From positions 1 to 64,000 of the IMG/VR virus record IMGVR_UViG_3300045806_000179: DNA of 64,000 nt. One strand, written 5' to 3'. This document shows, one piece after another, positions 25,620 through 35,389 of this stretch. Each line of letters begins with the position of its first letter. Within the stretch, counting starts at the first letter, position 1. This DNA is from a virus. Under the pieces are notes generated by a model that saw only the letters and a program-made list of their open reading frames with translations, searched no databases and was not told the DNA's origin. The translations under genes were made by a program, and so were the position numbers.

Positions 25620-27134
25620 ATGTCAGTCCAGGTAAAGCGTCGTCGTGATACGGCGGCGAATATCTCCTCGTTCACTCCTGCTCAGGGAGAGATCATCGTT
25701 GACACGACCAATAATCGAATGATTGTTGGTGACGGAGCGACAGTCGGAGGGTTTCCAGCTGCCAAACTGTCTGAGGTGATGATTGCCCTGCGCCGCCCGG
25801 TCGCCGACGTCGCCGCAACTGTGGTGGCTACGGATCGAATCCTCGCCTACACCAGCCTCACTGCGGCGCGGGCTGTCACGCTCTGCGCCGCCAGCGCATT
25901 TCCGACCGGCGTTGTGCTGACAGTTGTCGACGAGACTGGATCGTGCTCAGGCTCGAACTATATCTCGATCAATCGTGCTGGAACTGACACGATCTGCGGT
26001 AGTTCGAACGCAGTTCTTAATGCACCATACATGTCAGCACTACTCATCAGTGATGGCGTCTCCAAGTGGACCTTACTATCGAACGATCTCTATGACGAAT
26101 TTGTTGCCATTGGCATCGGCACGTCCCCAGATGCTTCGAATCCCCTCAGCGTCGCCGCGAATCAGACTCTGTTTAATGCCAGGACTGTCGCCAATGGCGG
26201 TACTGGTGATCTGCGACAGATCGTTAACAAGGCCACATCGACAAACACCGCGTCGTTCTTGTTTCAGGACGGGTTTTCCGGCCGGGCTGAGTTTGGTCTC
26301 TGCGGCGACGACAATTTCCACATGAAGGTCTCGCCGGACGGGTCCAGTTGGAAAGATGCGGTCGACATCAGTAGTACAACGGGGCAGGCCTCGTTCAATT
26401 ACGGTATTGCCTCGGGCGAGGCGATCGGATTTCGCAACCGCCTGCGCAACGCCAATTTCGCCATCAATCAGCGCGCCGTCTCCGGCACGGTGACGCTAGC
26501 GGCAGGTATTTACGGCCATGATGGCGTCAAGGCGGGTGCCAGCGGCGCCACCTATACGTTCGCGGCCACCGGACTGGACACGACGCTGACCATCACGGCG
26601 GGATCACTGATCCTACCGATCGAGACGATGCTGATCGAGGGCGGAACTTACACGCTATCGCAGGCGGGAACGGCGCAGGCGCGCGTCTGGCAGGGCACGG
26701 GCTATTCAGGCTCCGGCTCCTATGCCTCGTCGCCGATCACAGTCACGGGCCTGACCGCCGCTACGCAGACCAATGTCGAATTCTCGACAGGCACGGTTCT
26801 GCGGCCGCAATTCGAGCCAGGCGCCGTGGCGACAGCTTTCGAGCGCCGACCGCCCGGCGTCGAGCTCGGCATGTGTCAGCGATATTTTTGGCAGGGTGCG
26901 TTTCCGACAGTCACGTCTCCGGTCGTTGGAAACTATCAGGCAACGACCTTCTATCTGCCGCAACAGATGCGATCATCCCCGACCGTCGCGATCGTCGGCA
27001 CCCCGACTTATGTCAATTCCAACAGTTTTGCCGCCAACGCCAGCGGCTTGAACTGGCTTTACATGCTATGGAACGTCACCGCAGCGGGCGGTTATTTCTA
27101 TGGCGCGGTCATTTCTGCAACATCGGAGCTTTGA
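25620..27134 (+). CDS. Tail fibre with Mtd-like N-terminal domain and chimeric C-terminus
   Basis: 504 residues. Residues 1-50 ([37 protein letters not shown]) are the short N-terminal attachment domain common to phage tropism/needle proteins. The rest carries beta-rich segments and a distal part with [26 protein letters not shown] and a final [13 protein letters not shown]. The distal part is related in plan to the fibre at 62938 (NFRNIIDGGDF, VELEICQRYAW). DNA composition changes at about 25,780 to a GCC/GCG-rich style, so the distal part is probably a swapped-in receptor-binding segment. Confidence 0.75.
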   Translation: MSVQVKRRRDTAANISSFTPAQGEIIVDTTNNRMIVGDGATVGGFPAAKLSEVMIALRRPVADVAATVVATDRILAYTSLTAARAVTLCAASAFPTGVVLTVVDETGSCSGSNYISINRAGTDTICGSSNAVLNAPYMSALLISDGVSKWTLLSNDLYDEFVAIGIGTSPDASNPLSVAANQTLFNARTVANGGTGDLRQIVNKATSTNTASFLFQDGFSGRAEFGLCGDDNFHMKVSPDGSSWKDAVDISSTTGQASFNYGIASGEAIGFRNRLRNANFAINQRAVSGTVTLAAGIYGHDGVKAGASGATYTFAATGLDTTLTITAGSLILPIETMLIEGGTYTLSQAGTAQARVWQGTGYSGSGSYASSPITVTGLTAATQTNVEFSTGTVLRPQFEPGAVATAFERRPPGVELGMCQRYFWQGAFPTVTSPVVGNYQATTFYLPQQMRSSPTVAIVGTPTYVNSNSFAANASGLNWLYMLWNVTAAGGYFYGAVISATSEL

Positions 27135-27136
27135 GT

Positions 27137-27589
27137 ATGATGTACAGCTACGCTCTCACAGACGGCATCTCCGCGAACCAGCAGCCAGTCGTTCGGTCTG
27201 ATGGCGCGTTCATTCCCAACGACACGAACAACCAGGATTGGCAGGTCTATCAGGCGTGGCTGGCAGAGGGTAACACGCCAACGCCGGTGCCAGCTGTTTC
27301 GCCTCTGATTCCTTCAGTTATCATGCGACGGCAGTTCTTCCAGGCTGCTGCAATTCTCGGTCTGGTGACGGAGTCCGATGCTGAGCTTGCTCTGATCGGC
27401 ACAATTCCGGCGTCACTGGTGACAGCTATCCAGTCTCTTCCCACAGCTGCGCAGTTTGGTGCACGAATGGAGGTTATTGGAGCCCAGACATTCGTACGAT
27501 CTGACTCAATGGTCTCCACCATCGGCTCTCTTATGGGAATGACCTCTGCGCAGATTGATTCCTTGTTCACTCTCGGTGCCACACTCTAG
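27137..27589 (+). CDS. Small tail-fibre-associated protein (possible assembly/chaperone role)
   Basis: 150 residues from ATG 27137, two bases after the fibre stop. A short N-terminal domain ([36 protein letters not shown]) has the typical XkdW/fibre-assembly look. The second half is helical with [15 protein letters not shown] and repeated small residues. Such genes behind fibre genes usually assist fibre folding or attachment. It overlaps the end of the oppositely oriented helicase gene by four bases. Confidence 0.55.
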   Translation: MMYSYALTDGISANQQPVVRSDGAFIPNDTNNQDWQVYQAWLAEGNTPTPVPAVSPLIPSVIMRRQFFQAAAILGLVTESDAELALIGTIPASLVTAIQSLPTAAQFGARMEVIGAQTFVRSDSMVSTIGSLMGMTSAQIDSLFTLGATL

Positions 27590-29133
27590 GAGAAGAACTC
27601 ACGGACTCGAGCAGGTCCGTCGAGAATCATATCAGCGAGGCACTTCTTGTTGATGAGTGCTACAGCATTCTTCTCTTCAACAGTACCAGGCGCGATCATG
27701 TCAATAATAGTGACTGACTGCGTCTGACCAATTCGGTGAGCACGATCCTCGCTCTGCCACCGCTTCTCTGCATCAGGTCCGCAGCTATAGTAGATCTCCA
27801 CATTGGCAGCGGTCAGCGTTATGCCGGCATATCCCTTCGAGATCGTCGACACGAAGTCCGTTGCTCTCTGACTGTCGAGACACCTCTTCCCGTCGTACTC
27901 ACCCTGGAACCTGAAGATTGCCTCGTCACACTGCCTCTGGCTCATTCCACCATGGAACTCAACCGGAACTCTACCCATCTTCTTCAGTCTTGCCATCACC
28001 CTGTCGACGTCATTTCTGTACTGACACCAGATGATATTCCTACCAGCAGTCTCCTCCACTATTGACTCGAGCTCGTCTACTCGGTTGGTGGGGACCTCGT
28101 GCATCATCCCAGACTCGTCCCTGACGTATCCGCAGATGATCTGGTTTAGCTTCATGTACAGTGTTATCGCGATGGTGGCGGTGACGAAACTCCCCGACTT
28201 ACCGAGCTCAGACGTCGTGAACTGCAGCATCTCACTGTACATTCTTCTCTGGTCGTCCGTGAGCTTCACCTCTCGAGTCTGGTAGATCTTGGGCGGAAGA
28301 TCCAGACAGTCCTCCTTCTTGACAACGAATGCATACTCGGCGACTCGTCTTGCGAGTTCCTCTGTATTCTTGTGCCCGACTACGATCTTGACAGTCTTTC
28401 CCTTCTCCCCCTTCTTGTCCTCCCACAGATCGGCATCGTTGTAGCTGCGCTCCTCCCTCTTGTCGAAGCACACCTCTTCCAGAACAGCATATCGCGCTCT
28501 GAAGTTGTAGTAGTTCCCGTGACCGAGGCACCGGGAGTTGAGAAACTCGAACTGTGACCACAGGTCCAGTGGATTACGAGTGATTGGCGTCCCGGTTAGA
28601 ATGCGTCTCCACTCAGACAGATCCCTGAGCTTGTGAATCTGCTTGGATCGGATAGCACTGGGGTTCTTGATTCCGGACGACTCGTCGACTGCAGTGTAGC
28701 ACTTTCCAACACGAAGATATCTCAGGATGAACTTGAACACCTTGTCGGACATCGACACGGCCTCTGTGTTCACCACCAGAACGCGCATCAGATCGTCCTT
28801 GGCGAGCATTCTCTCCAGCTGGCGCTGCTCTGTCTTAGTTCCTCCGCCCTGCCACATGTGAGTCAGACACCGGGAGCGATGTCGTATAGGCATGTGTGCC
28901 GGTATCTCCTTCTTCGTCCAGTTGGAGTATGCGCCCTTCGGAGCGAAGATTAGAGCGTGAGTGAGTCCCTCTACCTCTGCCAGCATGCAGATGTTGTCCA
29001 CGGTGATCTTGGACTTTCCTGTGCCCATCTCCATCAGTAGACCGAATCCAGGCTCGTCCCAACTCTGCTTCAGCACCTCTCTCTGGTGCTTGAACGGTGT
29101 GGTCTTCGGCATGTAGTGTAGAATTGGTTCCAT
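27586..29133 (-). CDS. SNF2-like superfamily 2 helicase/ATPase
   Basis: 515 residues. The ATG at 29133 was chosen because GGAAG lies nine bases upstream; a TTG at 29148 is the alternative. Walker A MEMGTGKS (residues 34-41), DExx box [22 protein letters not shown] (motif III region), and the SNF2-specific motif [13 protein letters not shown] are all present. These DNA-dependent ATPases remodel or translocate on duplex DNA and are frequent in phage replication or recombination sets. It is transcribed opposite to the flanking late and early genes, from the outward promoter of control region L, together with the gene at 29416. Confidence 0.85.
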   Translation of the reverse strand: MEPILHYMPKTTPFKHQREVLKQSWDEPGFGLLMEMGTGKSKITVDNICMLAEVEGLTHALIFAPKGAYSNWTKKEIPAHMPIRHRSRCLTHMWQGGGTKTEQRQLERMLAKDDLMRVLVVNTEAVSMSDKVFKFILRYLRVGKCYTAVDESSGIKNPSAIRSKQIHKLRDLSEWRRILTGTPITRNPLDLWSQFEFLNSRCLGHGNYYNFRARYAVLEEVCFDKREERSYNDADLWEDKKGEKGKTVKIVVGHKNTEELARRVAEYAFVVKKEDCLDLPPKIYQTREVKLTDDQRRMYSEMLQFTTSELGKSGSFVTATIAITLYMKLNQIICGYVRDESGMMHEVPTNRVDELESIVEETAGRNIIWCQYRNDVDRVMARLKKMGRVPVEFHGGMSQRQCDEAIFRFQGEYDGKRCLDSQRATDFVSTISKGYAGITLTAANVEIYYSCGPDAEKRWQSEDRAHRIGQTQSVTIIDMIAPGTVEEKNAVALINKKCLADMILDGPARVREFFS

Positions 29134-29351
29134 CAGATGTGCTTCCAAGTTCGACGAGAAATTATATTTCTTGCCATTCTGTGACCTATATTGAATACTG
29201 AGTTTGGCTCAGGAATGTAGCTATTATTGAATTTGTCCTTCAAATTCTGTGATATGTTCACAACTATAGTCCAGACAGTTAGGTAAAACTGCGCCCGTAA
29301 TAGCCGCGTAAGTAGTACCTCCTGAGCGTTTGGAGGATCGCTGTAGCCCAT
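29133..29351 (-). pseudogene. Remnant of an HNH-endonuclease-associated helix-turn-helix tail
   Basis: The 72-codon frame ends in FNIGHRMARNIISRRTWKHI, the pattern of the C-terminal DNA-binding tail of phage HNH homing endonucleases (compare VRGITWSHVI at 44,950 and VRRKTWNHVE at 37,690). The coding DNA is AT-rich, unlike its neighbours. No nuclease domain is left and the first 25 codons are CGCTA-island DNA. Its stop overlaps the helicase start (TGATG), so it may still be translated as a small protein. Confidence 0.4.
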
Positions 29352-29425
29352 AGAATAGGCTAGGCGCTACCGTACTAGCGGGCACTAAAGCCTAGGCTCC
29401 AGCGAGCCTTAGAATTTAGGCTACT
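29340..29425. repeat. CGCTA/TAGCG island
   Basis: A short stretch of foreign composition containing CGCTACCGTACTAGCG (29365-29380) and TAGGCTCCAGCGAG. The same two elements, in the same order, occur inside the portal-MuF gene (5676-5715) and, in varied form, near 48,390-48,430. Confidence 0.6.
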
Positions 29426-29769
29426 TTCTGGACCGAGATAACTGGTTTCTGTGCGATCCGTGCATAAACAAGTAGAGACCACACAGTCTTTCCAACGGTG
29501 GTCAGAGACCACGGATATCCGACCCACGTCGGTTTCATCTTCCCTGGATCCTCCCAGTCGATGATTCCCATGTACTCCAGTTTTCGCGAGGCAGTGCATG
29601 CATGGGATGGATACGTGAATCTCCAGTCACCATCAATCGGTCTCTGTCTCCCATTGATCTTTTCGTATGCTATATTGTTCACAATAGCCTGAAGCATTGT
29701 GATCTGGTTCTTCATCAGTGTGAGATTGAATCCGACTCTCGTGGCGTACTCTGCGAACCTGGTATCCAT
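29416..29769 (-). CDS. Small protein of unknown function, winged-helix-like
   Basis: 117 residues from ATG 29769, which has a strong GAGGAGG upstream; an earlier Met at 29790 lacks one. N-terminal helices (RFAEYATRVGFNLTLMKNQITMLQAIVNN), then a basic/aromatic middle (PIDGDWRFTYPSHACTASRKLEYMGIIDW) and a hydrophobic C-terminal helix (KTVWSLLVYARIAQKPV). The layout could be a winged-helix DNA-binding protein, but no family was recognised. It is the first gene of the leftward unit driven by the TTGTGG/TATACT promoter at 29.8 kb and lies in front of the helicase. Confidence 0.65.
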   Translation of the reverse strand: MDTRFAEYATRVGFNLTLMKNQITMLQAIVNNIAYEKINGRQRPIDGDWRFTYPSHACTASRKLEYMGIIDWEDPGKMKPTWVGYPWSLTTVGKTVWSLLVYARIAQKPVISVQKVA

Positions 29770-29795
29770 CTGTTCCTCCTCTACTGTCAAACTCT

Positions 29796-29825
29796 AGTAT
29801 AGGCCGGGGAGTGTCTCGTCCACAA
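29796..29825 (-). promoter_or_regulatory. Outward promoter of control region L (sigma70-like)
   Basis: On the minus strand TTGTGG (29825-29820), 18-base spacer, TATACT (29801-29796), about 30 bases upstream of the start at 29769. It matches the outward promoter of region R and the terminase promoter at 60430 in the TTGTGN -35 box. Both outward copies also share ACGA right after the -35. Confidence 0.65.
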
Positions 29826-29880
29826 GCCTCGCGCGTCTAGCACATACTCGAGAGACACTTTTCACTCACGCCACTATTAG

Positions 29881-30036
29881 ATCACACTCCCCGGTATTTC
29901 TTTTTGAGGATGAAATATTGGCTGGTAAAAACCTAGAGCGTTGTTTTATAACGGTCTTATCGGACTATTGGAGTTATTAGCCTAGAAACAGGAAAATTTT
30001 AAAAAACTTTTTACCTGTGTGTGCGCTACATACATG
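29881..30036 (+). promoter_or_regulatory. Divergent control region L (inward half), inverted copy of region R
   Basis: Gene-free, AT-rich stretch between divergent operons. It holds three blocks shared with 59471-59693 in inverted orientation: ATCACACTCCCCG (29881-29893), GAGGATGAAATATT (29906-29919), and a block of about 46 bases (29991-30036) around TTTTAAAAAACTTTTTACC with about 93 percent identity. Between the second and third blocks both copies keep TGTTTT, then after 17-18 bases CTATTG or CTATTA, a candidate inward promoter. A 20-codon frame at 30022 resembles the first residues of the frame at 59486 and then stops. It probably drives the rightward replication operon. Confidence 0.7.
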
Positions 30037-30163
30037 TGTGCTCGCGCGCATTATGCGTGCTCGCCCGCGAGGGATCGACGTAGGTGGCTCTAATAAGGAG
30101 ATATAGCGCCCAGCCCGCTCTACGGCTATAACTTAGCTATAGTTGCCAGCCAGAGGAGCTATG

Positions 30164-30778
30164 ATGAGCGGACTAGACGAAGAGATCCCTGAGCATCTTA
30201 GGGTAGAGACGATCGACATGTCGTCGTTTGCCAGAGATGACGAGTTGAAGCATGGCAGAAAGCTTGCATTCGAGTATGCTGTGCTCAAGCAGCAGATCGA
30301 GGATGCTGAGGCGAACATCGAGAGGTGGAAGGTCCGCAAGACAGAGCTCGAGCGGAAGGAGCTTCCTGAGTACTTCGATGGTGTTCTCAAGACAGACCTG
30401 ATGGGTCTTCCGGAGGCTGGTGTCGACGTGCAGATCGTGCCGTTCTACCATGCCAACATCAAGTCCGAGTGGCCGGAGGATCAGCGCAACAGAGCGTTCG
30501 ACTATCTGGTTGAGATCGAGTACGAGGACGTAATCTCCGTCACTCTCGTCGTCAAGTTCGAGAGGGAGGAGTATGCCGAGGCGAAAGAGCTCGAAACGCT
30601 CATCAAGCAGTCGAAGTTCGGCAATTCCCACACTCCGAAACTGGAGATGGGAGTGCCATGGAACACTCTGACGAAGATCGTCAGGGAGCGTACTGAGAGC
30701 GGTCAGGCAACTGACCTCGAGGTGCTCGGTGCAACAGTTGGCCGCACGGCCAAGATCAAGAAGCGAAAGGTGAAGTAA
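30164..30778 (+). CDS. Conserved phage replication-region protein with N-terminal coiled coil
   Basis: 204 residues from the second of two adjacent ATGs, five bases after GAGGAG. Residues about 15-70 form a charged coiled coil (LAFEYAVLKQQIEDAEANIERW). The rest (FDGVLKTDLMGLPEAGVDVQIVPFYHANIKSEW) contains no catalytic motif I recognise. It is the first gene of the rightward operon and is immediately followed by the SSB-like gene, so it is likely part of the replication or recombination machinery. It could be an analogue of Gp157/Gam-like proteins, but that is only a guess from position and coiled coil. Confidence 0.65.
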   Translation: MSGLDEEIPEHLRVETIDMSSFARDDELKHGRKLAFEYAVLKQQIEDAEANIERWKVRKTELERKELPEYFDGVLKTDLMGLPEAGVDVQIVPFYHANIKSEWPEDQRNRAFDYLVEIEYEDVISVTLVVKFEREEYAEAKELETLIKQSKFGNSHTPKLEMGVPWNTLTKIVRERTESGQATDLEVLGATVGRTAKIKKRKVK

Positions 30779-30779
30779 G

Positions 30780-31658
30780 ATGTCGAAACTGAAGACTGAT
30801 GAGTCCAAGGAAGTTGCTGTCGCTGATGAGTCCAAGCTTCCTGCGGTAATCGTCGGTGGCGCGAGTCTCCCGGCTCACATGATTGCCGACATGAACGAGA
30901 CCGCTGGTCTCGGCAACTCCGGCGATGCTCGTGACAATGTCATGCCGTTCCTGGGGATCCTGCAGAAGGGCTCTCCGCAGTGCGACGAGGAGGAGGCGAA
31001 GTACATCGAGGGCGCCAAGCCAGGCATGATCATCAATACGGCCACCGGCAAGCTCTACAGCGAGATCGTCGTCATCCCGTGTGGCCACCAGAAGAACTTC
31101 GTCGAGTGGAAGCCGAACCGCCAGGGCTGGGCTGGTAGCCATCCGTGCGAGATCGAGTACATCAAGAAACTCGGTGCCAAGAAGGTCAAAACGGTCGTCG
31201 ACGGCAAGGAGCGAACTAACATCATGCTTCCGAGCGGTAATCTCCTCGTCGAGACTGCCTACACTCTGATCATGGTAGATGGCTGTCCGATGGTGATCGG
31301 CGCTGCCTCCACTGCTCTCGGTCCGATGCGTCAGTGGATGTCGTATCGCAACTCGCTGCGACTTCCCAACCGCAAGCCGATGGCGAGCTTCTTCAAGCAG
31401 TATCGCCTGACAACGGTGCGCGAGACGAACGACTCGGGTAGCTGGTACAACTGGAAGTTCGCCGACGCTGGCTTCACGGCGGAGGGTGACTATCTCGATG
31501 CGAAGATGTTCGCCATCGAGATCGCCAAGGGCAATATCGTGATCGGTCGTCCTGACGACTTCGACTCTCCTGCGCCGTCGTCGTCACGTGGCGGAGACTA
31601 TCCGGAGGACCGTGGCGGCTCGTATGAGCCTGGTATGGACGACGACATTCCGGTCTAA
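30780..31658 (+). CDS. Putative single-stranded DNA-binding protein
   Basis: 292 residues. Recognisable phrases of a widespread phage family are MPFLGILQKGSPQ, GQKNFVEW-like CGHQKNFVEWKPNRQG, and PMASFFKQYRLTT. The C-terminus is a disordered Gly/Ser-rich tail ending in acidic residues plus hydrophobics (GMDDDIPV), the signature of SSB proteins that recruit partners. It follows the coiled-coil gene and precedes the primase. Codon use is strongly C-biased, consistent with abundant expression. Biochemical identity is inferred. Confidence 0.65.
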   Translation: MSKLKTDESKEVAVADESKLPAVIVGGASLPAHMIADMNETAGLGNSGDARDNVMPFLGILQKGSPQCDEEEAKYIEGAKPGMIINTATGKLYSEIVVIPCGHQKNFVEWKPNRQGWAGSHPCEIEYIKKLGAKKVKTVVDGKERTNIMLPSGNLLVETAYTLIMVDGCPMVIGAASTALGPMRQWMSYRNSLRLPNRKPMASFFKQYRLTTVRETNDSGSWYNWKFADAGFTAEGDYLDAKMFAIEIAKGNIVIGRPDDFDSPAPSSSRGGDYPEDRGGSYEPGMDDDIPV

Positions 31659-31756
31659 ATAGCACACAGTTGGCGGATCTGTAAAACCGCCGCTCTTCTT
31701 CACACAGCCGACACTGTCGGCCGCGTCAAGCAGAGATCACTGTTGGGAGTTCACAG

Positions 31757-33295
31757 GTGTCCACATCTGCAGACAGAATGTACAGACTTTTCATGGGGAA
31801 TAGCGGAGGCCACGGAACATACTCCAGCGAGGAGAGAACTCCAGGCAAGGCAAAGAGTGTCATCAAGAAGACTGCCAGAACCGTGCGCGATCCCCCGAAT
31901 CCTGCACTGTGGCAGAGGCATCTTGATGGGGAGCGTCCGATAGGCATCGTTCCGATCATGAGCGATGCTAGATGCTTCTGGGGCGTCATCGACGTCGACA
32001 AGTACGATCTAGACCATGCCGACATAGTGCGTCGGATCGAGAAGCTGAAGATACCGATGGTCGTGTGTCGCTCGAAGTCTGGCGGCGCGCATCTGTTCAT
32101 GTTTCTCGCTGATCCTGTCTCTGCCGATGAGCTGATCTCCAGACTGAAGGAGATTGCTGGCGTGATGGGGTACGGTGACTCTGAGATCTTCCCGAAGCAG
32201 ACGGAGATTCTGGAAGATCGGGGAGATCTCGGTAACTGGCTGAACATGCCGTACTTCGATGCTCAGGGAGGAACACGCTATGCGGTCACTGAGGATGGGA
32301 GAGGTCTCTCTCTGGGCCGATTCTTGGACTTCGCAGAGTCCAGAAGGCTTTCTTCTGCGGATTTCAAGACATCAGCACCAAAGGTGCTATGCGGCGATTC
32401 TGACCTTAGTGATGCTCCGCCGTGTCTTCAGTATCTGTGCGGTGTGGGGATCGCCGAGGGGATGAAGAACAACACTGTCTTCGCTCTTGGTGTACTCGCG
32501 AAGAAGATGCAGCCAGAGGGCTGGGAATCACTTCTGGACTCGTGGAATCACAAGTATGTCGTGTCTCCTCCTCTCACCTCTGAGGAGATGCAGGGAATCA
32601 TTCGCAGTCTACGCAAGAAGGAGTATTCCTACAAGTGTAAGGAGACTCCTCTAGTCAGCCACTGCGACTCGAAGTCGTGCAGGAACAGGAAGTACGGAGT
32701 TGGAGGCGCTGGTACACTTCCGGACATATCCTCTGTGTCGATCCTAGACACGACACCTCCACTCTTCTTCGTATGCCTGACTAGTGGAGGTACGGTGGAA
32801 TGTGCCGCAGAGGACATCCTCAACAGTAGATCGTTCCAGAGAGCAGCGCTCATACAGCTGAGAATCATGCTCCCTCTGTTCAAGCAGGACGACTGGACTA
32901 TCACCATTCAGAAGTGCCTGGACGAGGCTGTGGTGATCGAGGCACCGAGAGAGGTTGGCACGACCGGAGCGATGCACGAACTGCTGGAGCAGTTCTGCAC
33001 GGACAGATTCGCTGCACAGGACAAGGACGAGATACTGCTCGGGAAGCCGTGGCTGGACGAGGATACTGGTCGCCACTACTTCCGACTTGTAGATCTCACG
33101 CAGCATCTTGAGAAGAACAAGTTTAGAGAGCTCACCAGAACGCAGATTATCTCTCGCATTAGGGAGATGGGCGGTATGCACTCGTTCTTCAACGTCAAGG
33201 GTAGAGGAATCAACGTATGGTGGGTTCCACAGTCAGCGTTCAGCGTCCAGACTGAAGACCACAGCATCCCCAGAGTTCCGGAGTCGATGATATGA
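31757..33295 (+). CDS. Archaeo-eukaryotic-type (PrimPol/TOTE-like) DNA primase
   Basis: 512 residues from GTG 31757 (GGGAG upstream). GVIDVDKYDLDH at about residue 77 provides the DxD metal motif, and CRSKSGGAHLFMFLAD about 25 residues later is the characteristic SGGxHL motif of AEP primases. After a linker, Cys/His residues (SHCDSKSCRNRKYG) may bind zinc, and the C-terminal third looks like a PriCT or winged-helix accessory domain. It would make primers for the family A polymerase encoded at 42483. No separate DnaB-type replicative helicase is visible in the operon. Confidence 0.75.
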   Translation: MSTSADRMYRLFMGNSGGHGTYSSEERTPGKAKSVIKKTARTVRDPPNPALWQRHLDGERPIGIVPIMSDARCFWGVIDVDKYDLDHADIVRRIEKLKIPMVVCRSKSGGAHLFMFLADPVSADELISRLKEIAGVMGYGDSEIFPKQTEILEDRGDLGNWLNMPYFDAQGGTRYAVTEDGRGLSLGRFLDFAESRRLSSADFKTSAPKVLCGDSDLSDAPPCLQYLCGVGIAEGMKNNTVFALGVLAKKMQPEGWESLLDSWNHKYVVSPPLTSEEMQGIIRSLRKKEYSYKCKETPLVSHCDSKSCRNRKYGVGGAGTLPDISSVSILDTTPPLFFVCLTSGGTVECAAEDILNSRSFQRAALIQLRIMLPLFKQDDWTITIQKCLDEAVVIEAPREVGTTGAMHELLEQFCTDRFAAQDKDEILLGKPWLDEDTGRHYFRLVDLTQHLEKNKFRELTRTQIISRIREMGGMHSFFNVKGRGINVWWVPQSAFSVQTEDHSIPRVPESMI

Positions 33296-33579
33296 CAAGA
33301 CCAGTTGAGCTGAACAAGAGACCAGTGGGGCGCTCAGGATTTCCTCCACAGTGTCAGATGATTGTGGAGCCGCAATCTCCGTGTGATGATGAGTGGAGAC
33401 AGAAGCGATACGAGCGCCGTAAGTCCACTGCTGGTCGTCTTGGGTTCAATTGGGATCCGAAACTCTGTCAGAAGTCAGCAGCATACAGTATCAACGACTG
33501 TGCGTACTGCAGAGGTCATGCCGGTCAGCTCGCTATTGAGAAGTGGACCAATGGCGAGCTCGTGGAGCGTGAGAGATGA
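33292..33579 (+). CDS. Small Cys-containing protein of unknown function
   Basis: 95 residues, overlapping the primase stop and the next start (ATGA-type coupling on both sides). Basic and Pro-rich, with Cys residues at about 21, 31, 59, 70 and 73; the last pair is in DCAYCRGH, a possible zinc knuckle. No family recognised. Confidence 0.55.
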   Translation: MTRPVELNKRPVGRSGFPPQCQMIVEPQSPCDDEWRQKRYERRKSTAGRLGFNWDPKLCQKSAAYSINDCAYCRGHAGQLAIEKWTNGELVERER

Positions 33580-33842
33580 GACCACAACTGACGAAGATAC
33601 AGAAGGCCGCACTGCGCTCTCTGAAGGAGCACGGAGGAGAGGGCGCGATCGCGAAGAAGCACGGTCACGTCATCGCTGCAGGATGTGTTCTAGGCTCGTA
33701 CAACGAGCGAGAGGACGAGACTGGAGAGCAGCTGATTCCGTTCAGTAGACAGACCTGGGCTGCTCTGAAGGAGCTTGGACTCATCGAGAGTGCCGGGACT
33801 GGTCGTATTCGCATCTCCAAGAAGGGAGAGGACTATACATGA
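33576..33842 (+). CDS. Small winged-helix-like protein
   Basis: 88 residues, coupled to both neighbours by four-base overlaps. The pattern LTKIQKAALRSLKEHGGEG ... TWAALKELGLIESAG ... RIRISKKGEDY has the helix-helix-wing order of winged-helix DNA-binding domains. It lies directly before a helicase and could assist it or act as a regulator. Confidence 0.5.
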   Translation: MRPQLTKIQKAALRSLKEHGGEGAIAKKHGHVIAAGCVLGSYNEREDETGEQLIPFSRQTWAALKELGLIESAGTGRIRISKKGEDYT

Positions 33843-35353
33843 TCACGCCAGAGATCATTCTAGGACCGCCGGGGACCGGCAAGACGACAACGCTACTTGG
33901 AATGGTGCAGGATGAGCTTGCTAACGGAGTTGAACCGTCTCGGATTGGTTACCTCTCCTTCACCAGACGAGCCGCTGAGGAGGCTGTCTCTAGAGCTTGT
34001 GAGAAGTTTGACGGGATGCGAAAGTCTGACTTCCCTTACTTCCGCACACTTCACTCTCTATGCTTCAAGGTTATGGGTCTCTCTTCCAGTGGAATTCTTG
34101 AGGGTAAGAGGCTTGAGGAGTTTGGCAGACTCGTGGGTCACAAGATTACAGGACGGTTCAGTCTTGAGGACGGAACTGTTTTTGGATTCGAGAAGGGAGA
34201 TCGTCTCCTTTTCATGGAGAATCTCGCACGAGTGAGAGGAGTTCTGCTGAGAGAGGCATACGACGAGGACTCTGATGAGCTATCGTTTCACGAGGTGAGG
34301 AGATTCTCGGACGCTCTTGCACAGTATAAGAGGGATACAGGTACAATCGACTTCACGGACATGCTCGTGGAGTTCGTCAACTCAGACATTACGGTGGATC
34401 TCGATGTTCTATTCGTCGATGAGGCGCAGGATCTCTCCCTTCTCCAGTGGATGGTAGTCTGGAAGCTCGCCGCAACTGTTCGACGGTTCGTCATCGCAGG
34501 AGACGACGATCAGGCAATCTATCGATGGGCCGGAGCTGACGTTGACACGCTTGTCAACATGCCTGGAGATGTCAGAGTACTGTCTCAGTCCTGGCGTGTC
34601 CCTCGTGAGGTCCAGAAAGTCGCGTCTGAGATCGTCAGTCGCATTCGCACTAGACGTGAGAAGATATGGCGCCCACGCGAGGATGATGGTTCAGTCAGGT
34701 GGCACCCCTCTCTCGAGTCAGTGGATCTCTCCGGACCTGACATTCTTGTTCTCGGGCGGAACCGCTACATTCTACGCGAGTTTGAGAACTCGATCAGGAG
34801 TCTTGGATATCTGTACGAGTTCCAGGGAGCAAGATCTATCAGACCGTCAGTGCTCGACGGTGTTCTCACATGGGAGCGTATCCGCAAGGGCAGATCGGGA
34901 GTAACTCTGGCAGACTGTCGAAAAATGTACGATCTGATGACAGCGAAGAAGTCCATCCGGCACGGTCACAAGTCGCTCCCAGGGGTGCACGACGACGAGG
35001 AGGTGACGTATGAGATACTGGTTGAACGAGGTGGTCTTATCGTGGATCGGGAGAAGCTGTGGTTCGACGCACTTGACAAGATGTCTCTCGTAGATATATC
35101 CTACATCCGTGCAGCTCTCCGTCGCAAGGAGGACCTCCTGTCTCCTCCACGTATCAGGCTGTCGACCATCCACGGAATCAAGGGCGGCGAGGCGAAGGAG
35201 GTTATTCTCCTGACAGACATGGCTGCACGAACTCTTCAGGAGGCGAAGAGAAACCCAGATGACGAATGTCGAGTCTGGTATGTTGCGGTCACTCGCGCAC
35301 GAGAGAAGCTGCACATCGTCGCTCCGCAGACAACTCGATACTTTCATATATAG
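33839..35353 (+). CDS. UvrD/Rep-type superfamily 1 DNA helicase
   Basis: 504 residues. Motif I GPPGTGKTT (residues 9-17), Ia YLSFTRRAAEEA, motif II DEAQDLS, motif III GDDDQAIYRWAGAD, motif V STIHGIKGGEAKEV and motif VI YVAVTRAREKLHI are complete and in order. These 3'-5' helicases unwind DNA during replication or recombination. With no DnaB homologue visible, it may serve as the replicative helicase. It ends 37 bases before a good promoter. Confidence 0.9.
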   Translation: MITPEIILGPPGTGKTTTLLGMVQDELANGVEPSRIGYLSFTRRAAEEAVSRACEKFDGMRKSDFPYFRTLHSLCFKVMGLSSSGILEGKRLEEFGRLVGHKITGRFSLEDGTVFGFEKGDRLLFMENLARVRGVLLREAYDEDSDELSFHEVRRFSDALAQYKRDTGTIDFTDMLVEFVNSDITVDLDVLFVDEAQDLSLLQWMVVWKLAATVRRFVIAGDDDQAIYRWAGADVDTLVNMPGDVRVLSQSWRVPREVQKVASEIVSRIRTRREKIWRPREDDGSVRWHPSLESVDLSGPDILVLGRNRYILREFENSIRSLGYLYEFQGARSIRPSVLDGVLTWERIRKGRSGVTLADCRKMYDLMTAKKSIRHGHKSLPGVHDDEEVTYEILVERGGLIVDREKLWFDALDKMSLVDISYIRAALRRKEDLLSPPRIRLSTIHGIKGGEAKEVILLTDMAARTLQEAKRNPDDECRVWYVAVTRAREKLHIVAPQTTRYFHI

Positions 35354-35389
35354 ACCTAAATCTTTAGCGTAATTCACCTAAACCGTGGC

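Noticed and set aside
27586-29133. Restriction-modification or defence helicase
   Set aside because: The SNF2-like protein has no neighbouring methylase, nuclease or defence gene and lies in a phage replication context, so a defence role is not supported.
30790-30835. CTGATGAGTCC motifs on the plus strand near the SSB-like gene, as further hammerhead cores
   Set aside because: No GAAA with a pairing stem III or stem I lies at suitable distance; the motif is codons for Asp-Glu-Ser in the gene start. Other plus-strand CTGATGAG occurrences (for example 18820, 42289) are also plain coding sequence.
31660-31700. tRNA-like anticodon arm (GGCGGATCTGTAAAACCGCC)
   Set aside because: The stem has an extra base relative to a five-pair anticodon stem, and no acceptor, D or T arms can be paired around it. 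It is more likely a simple hairpin in the intergenic leader.
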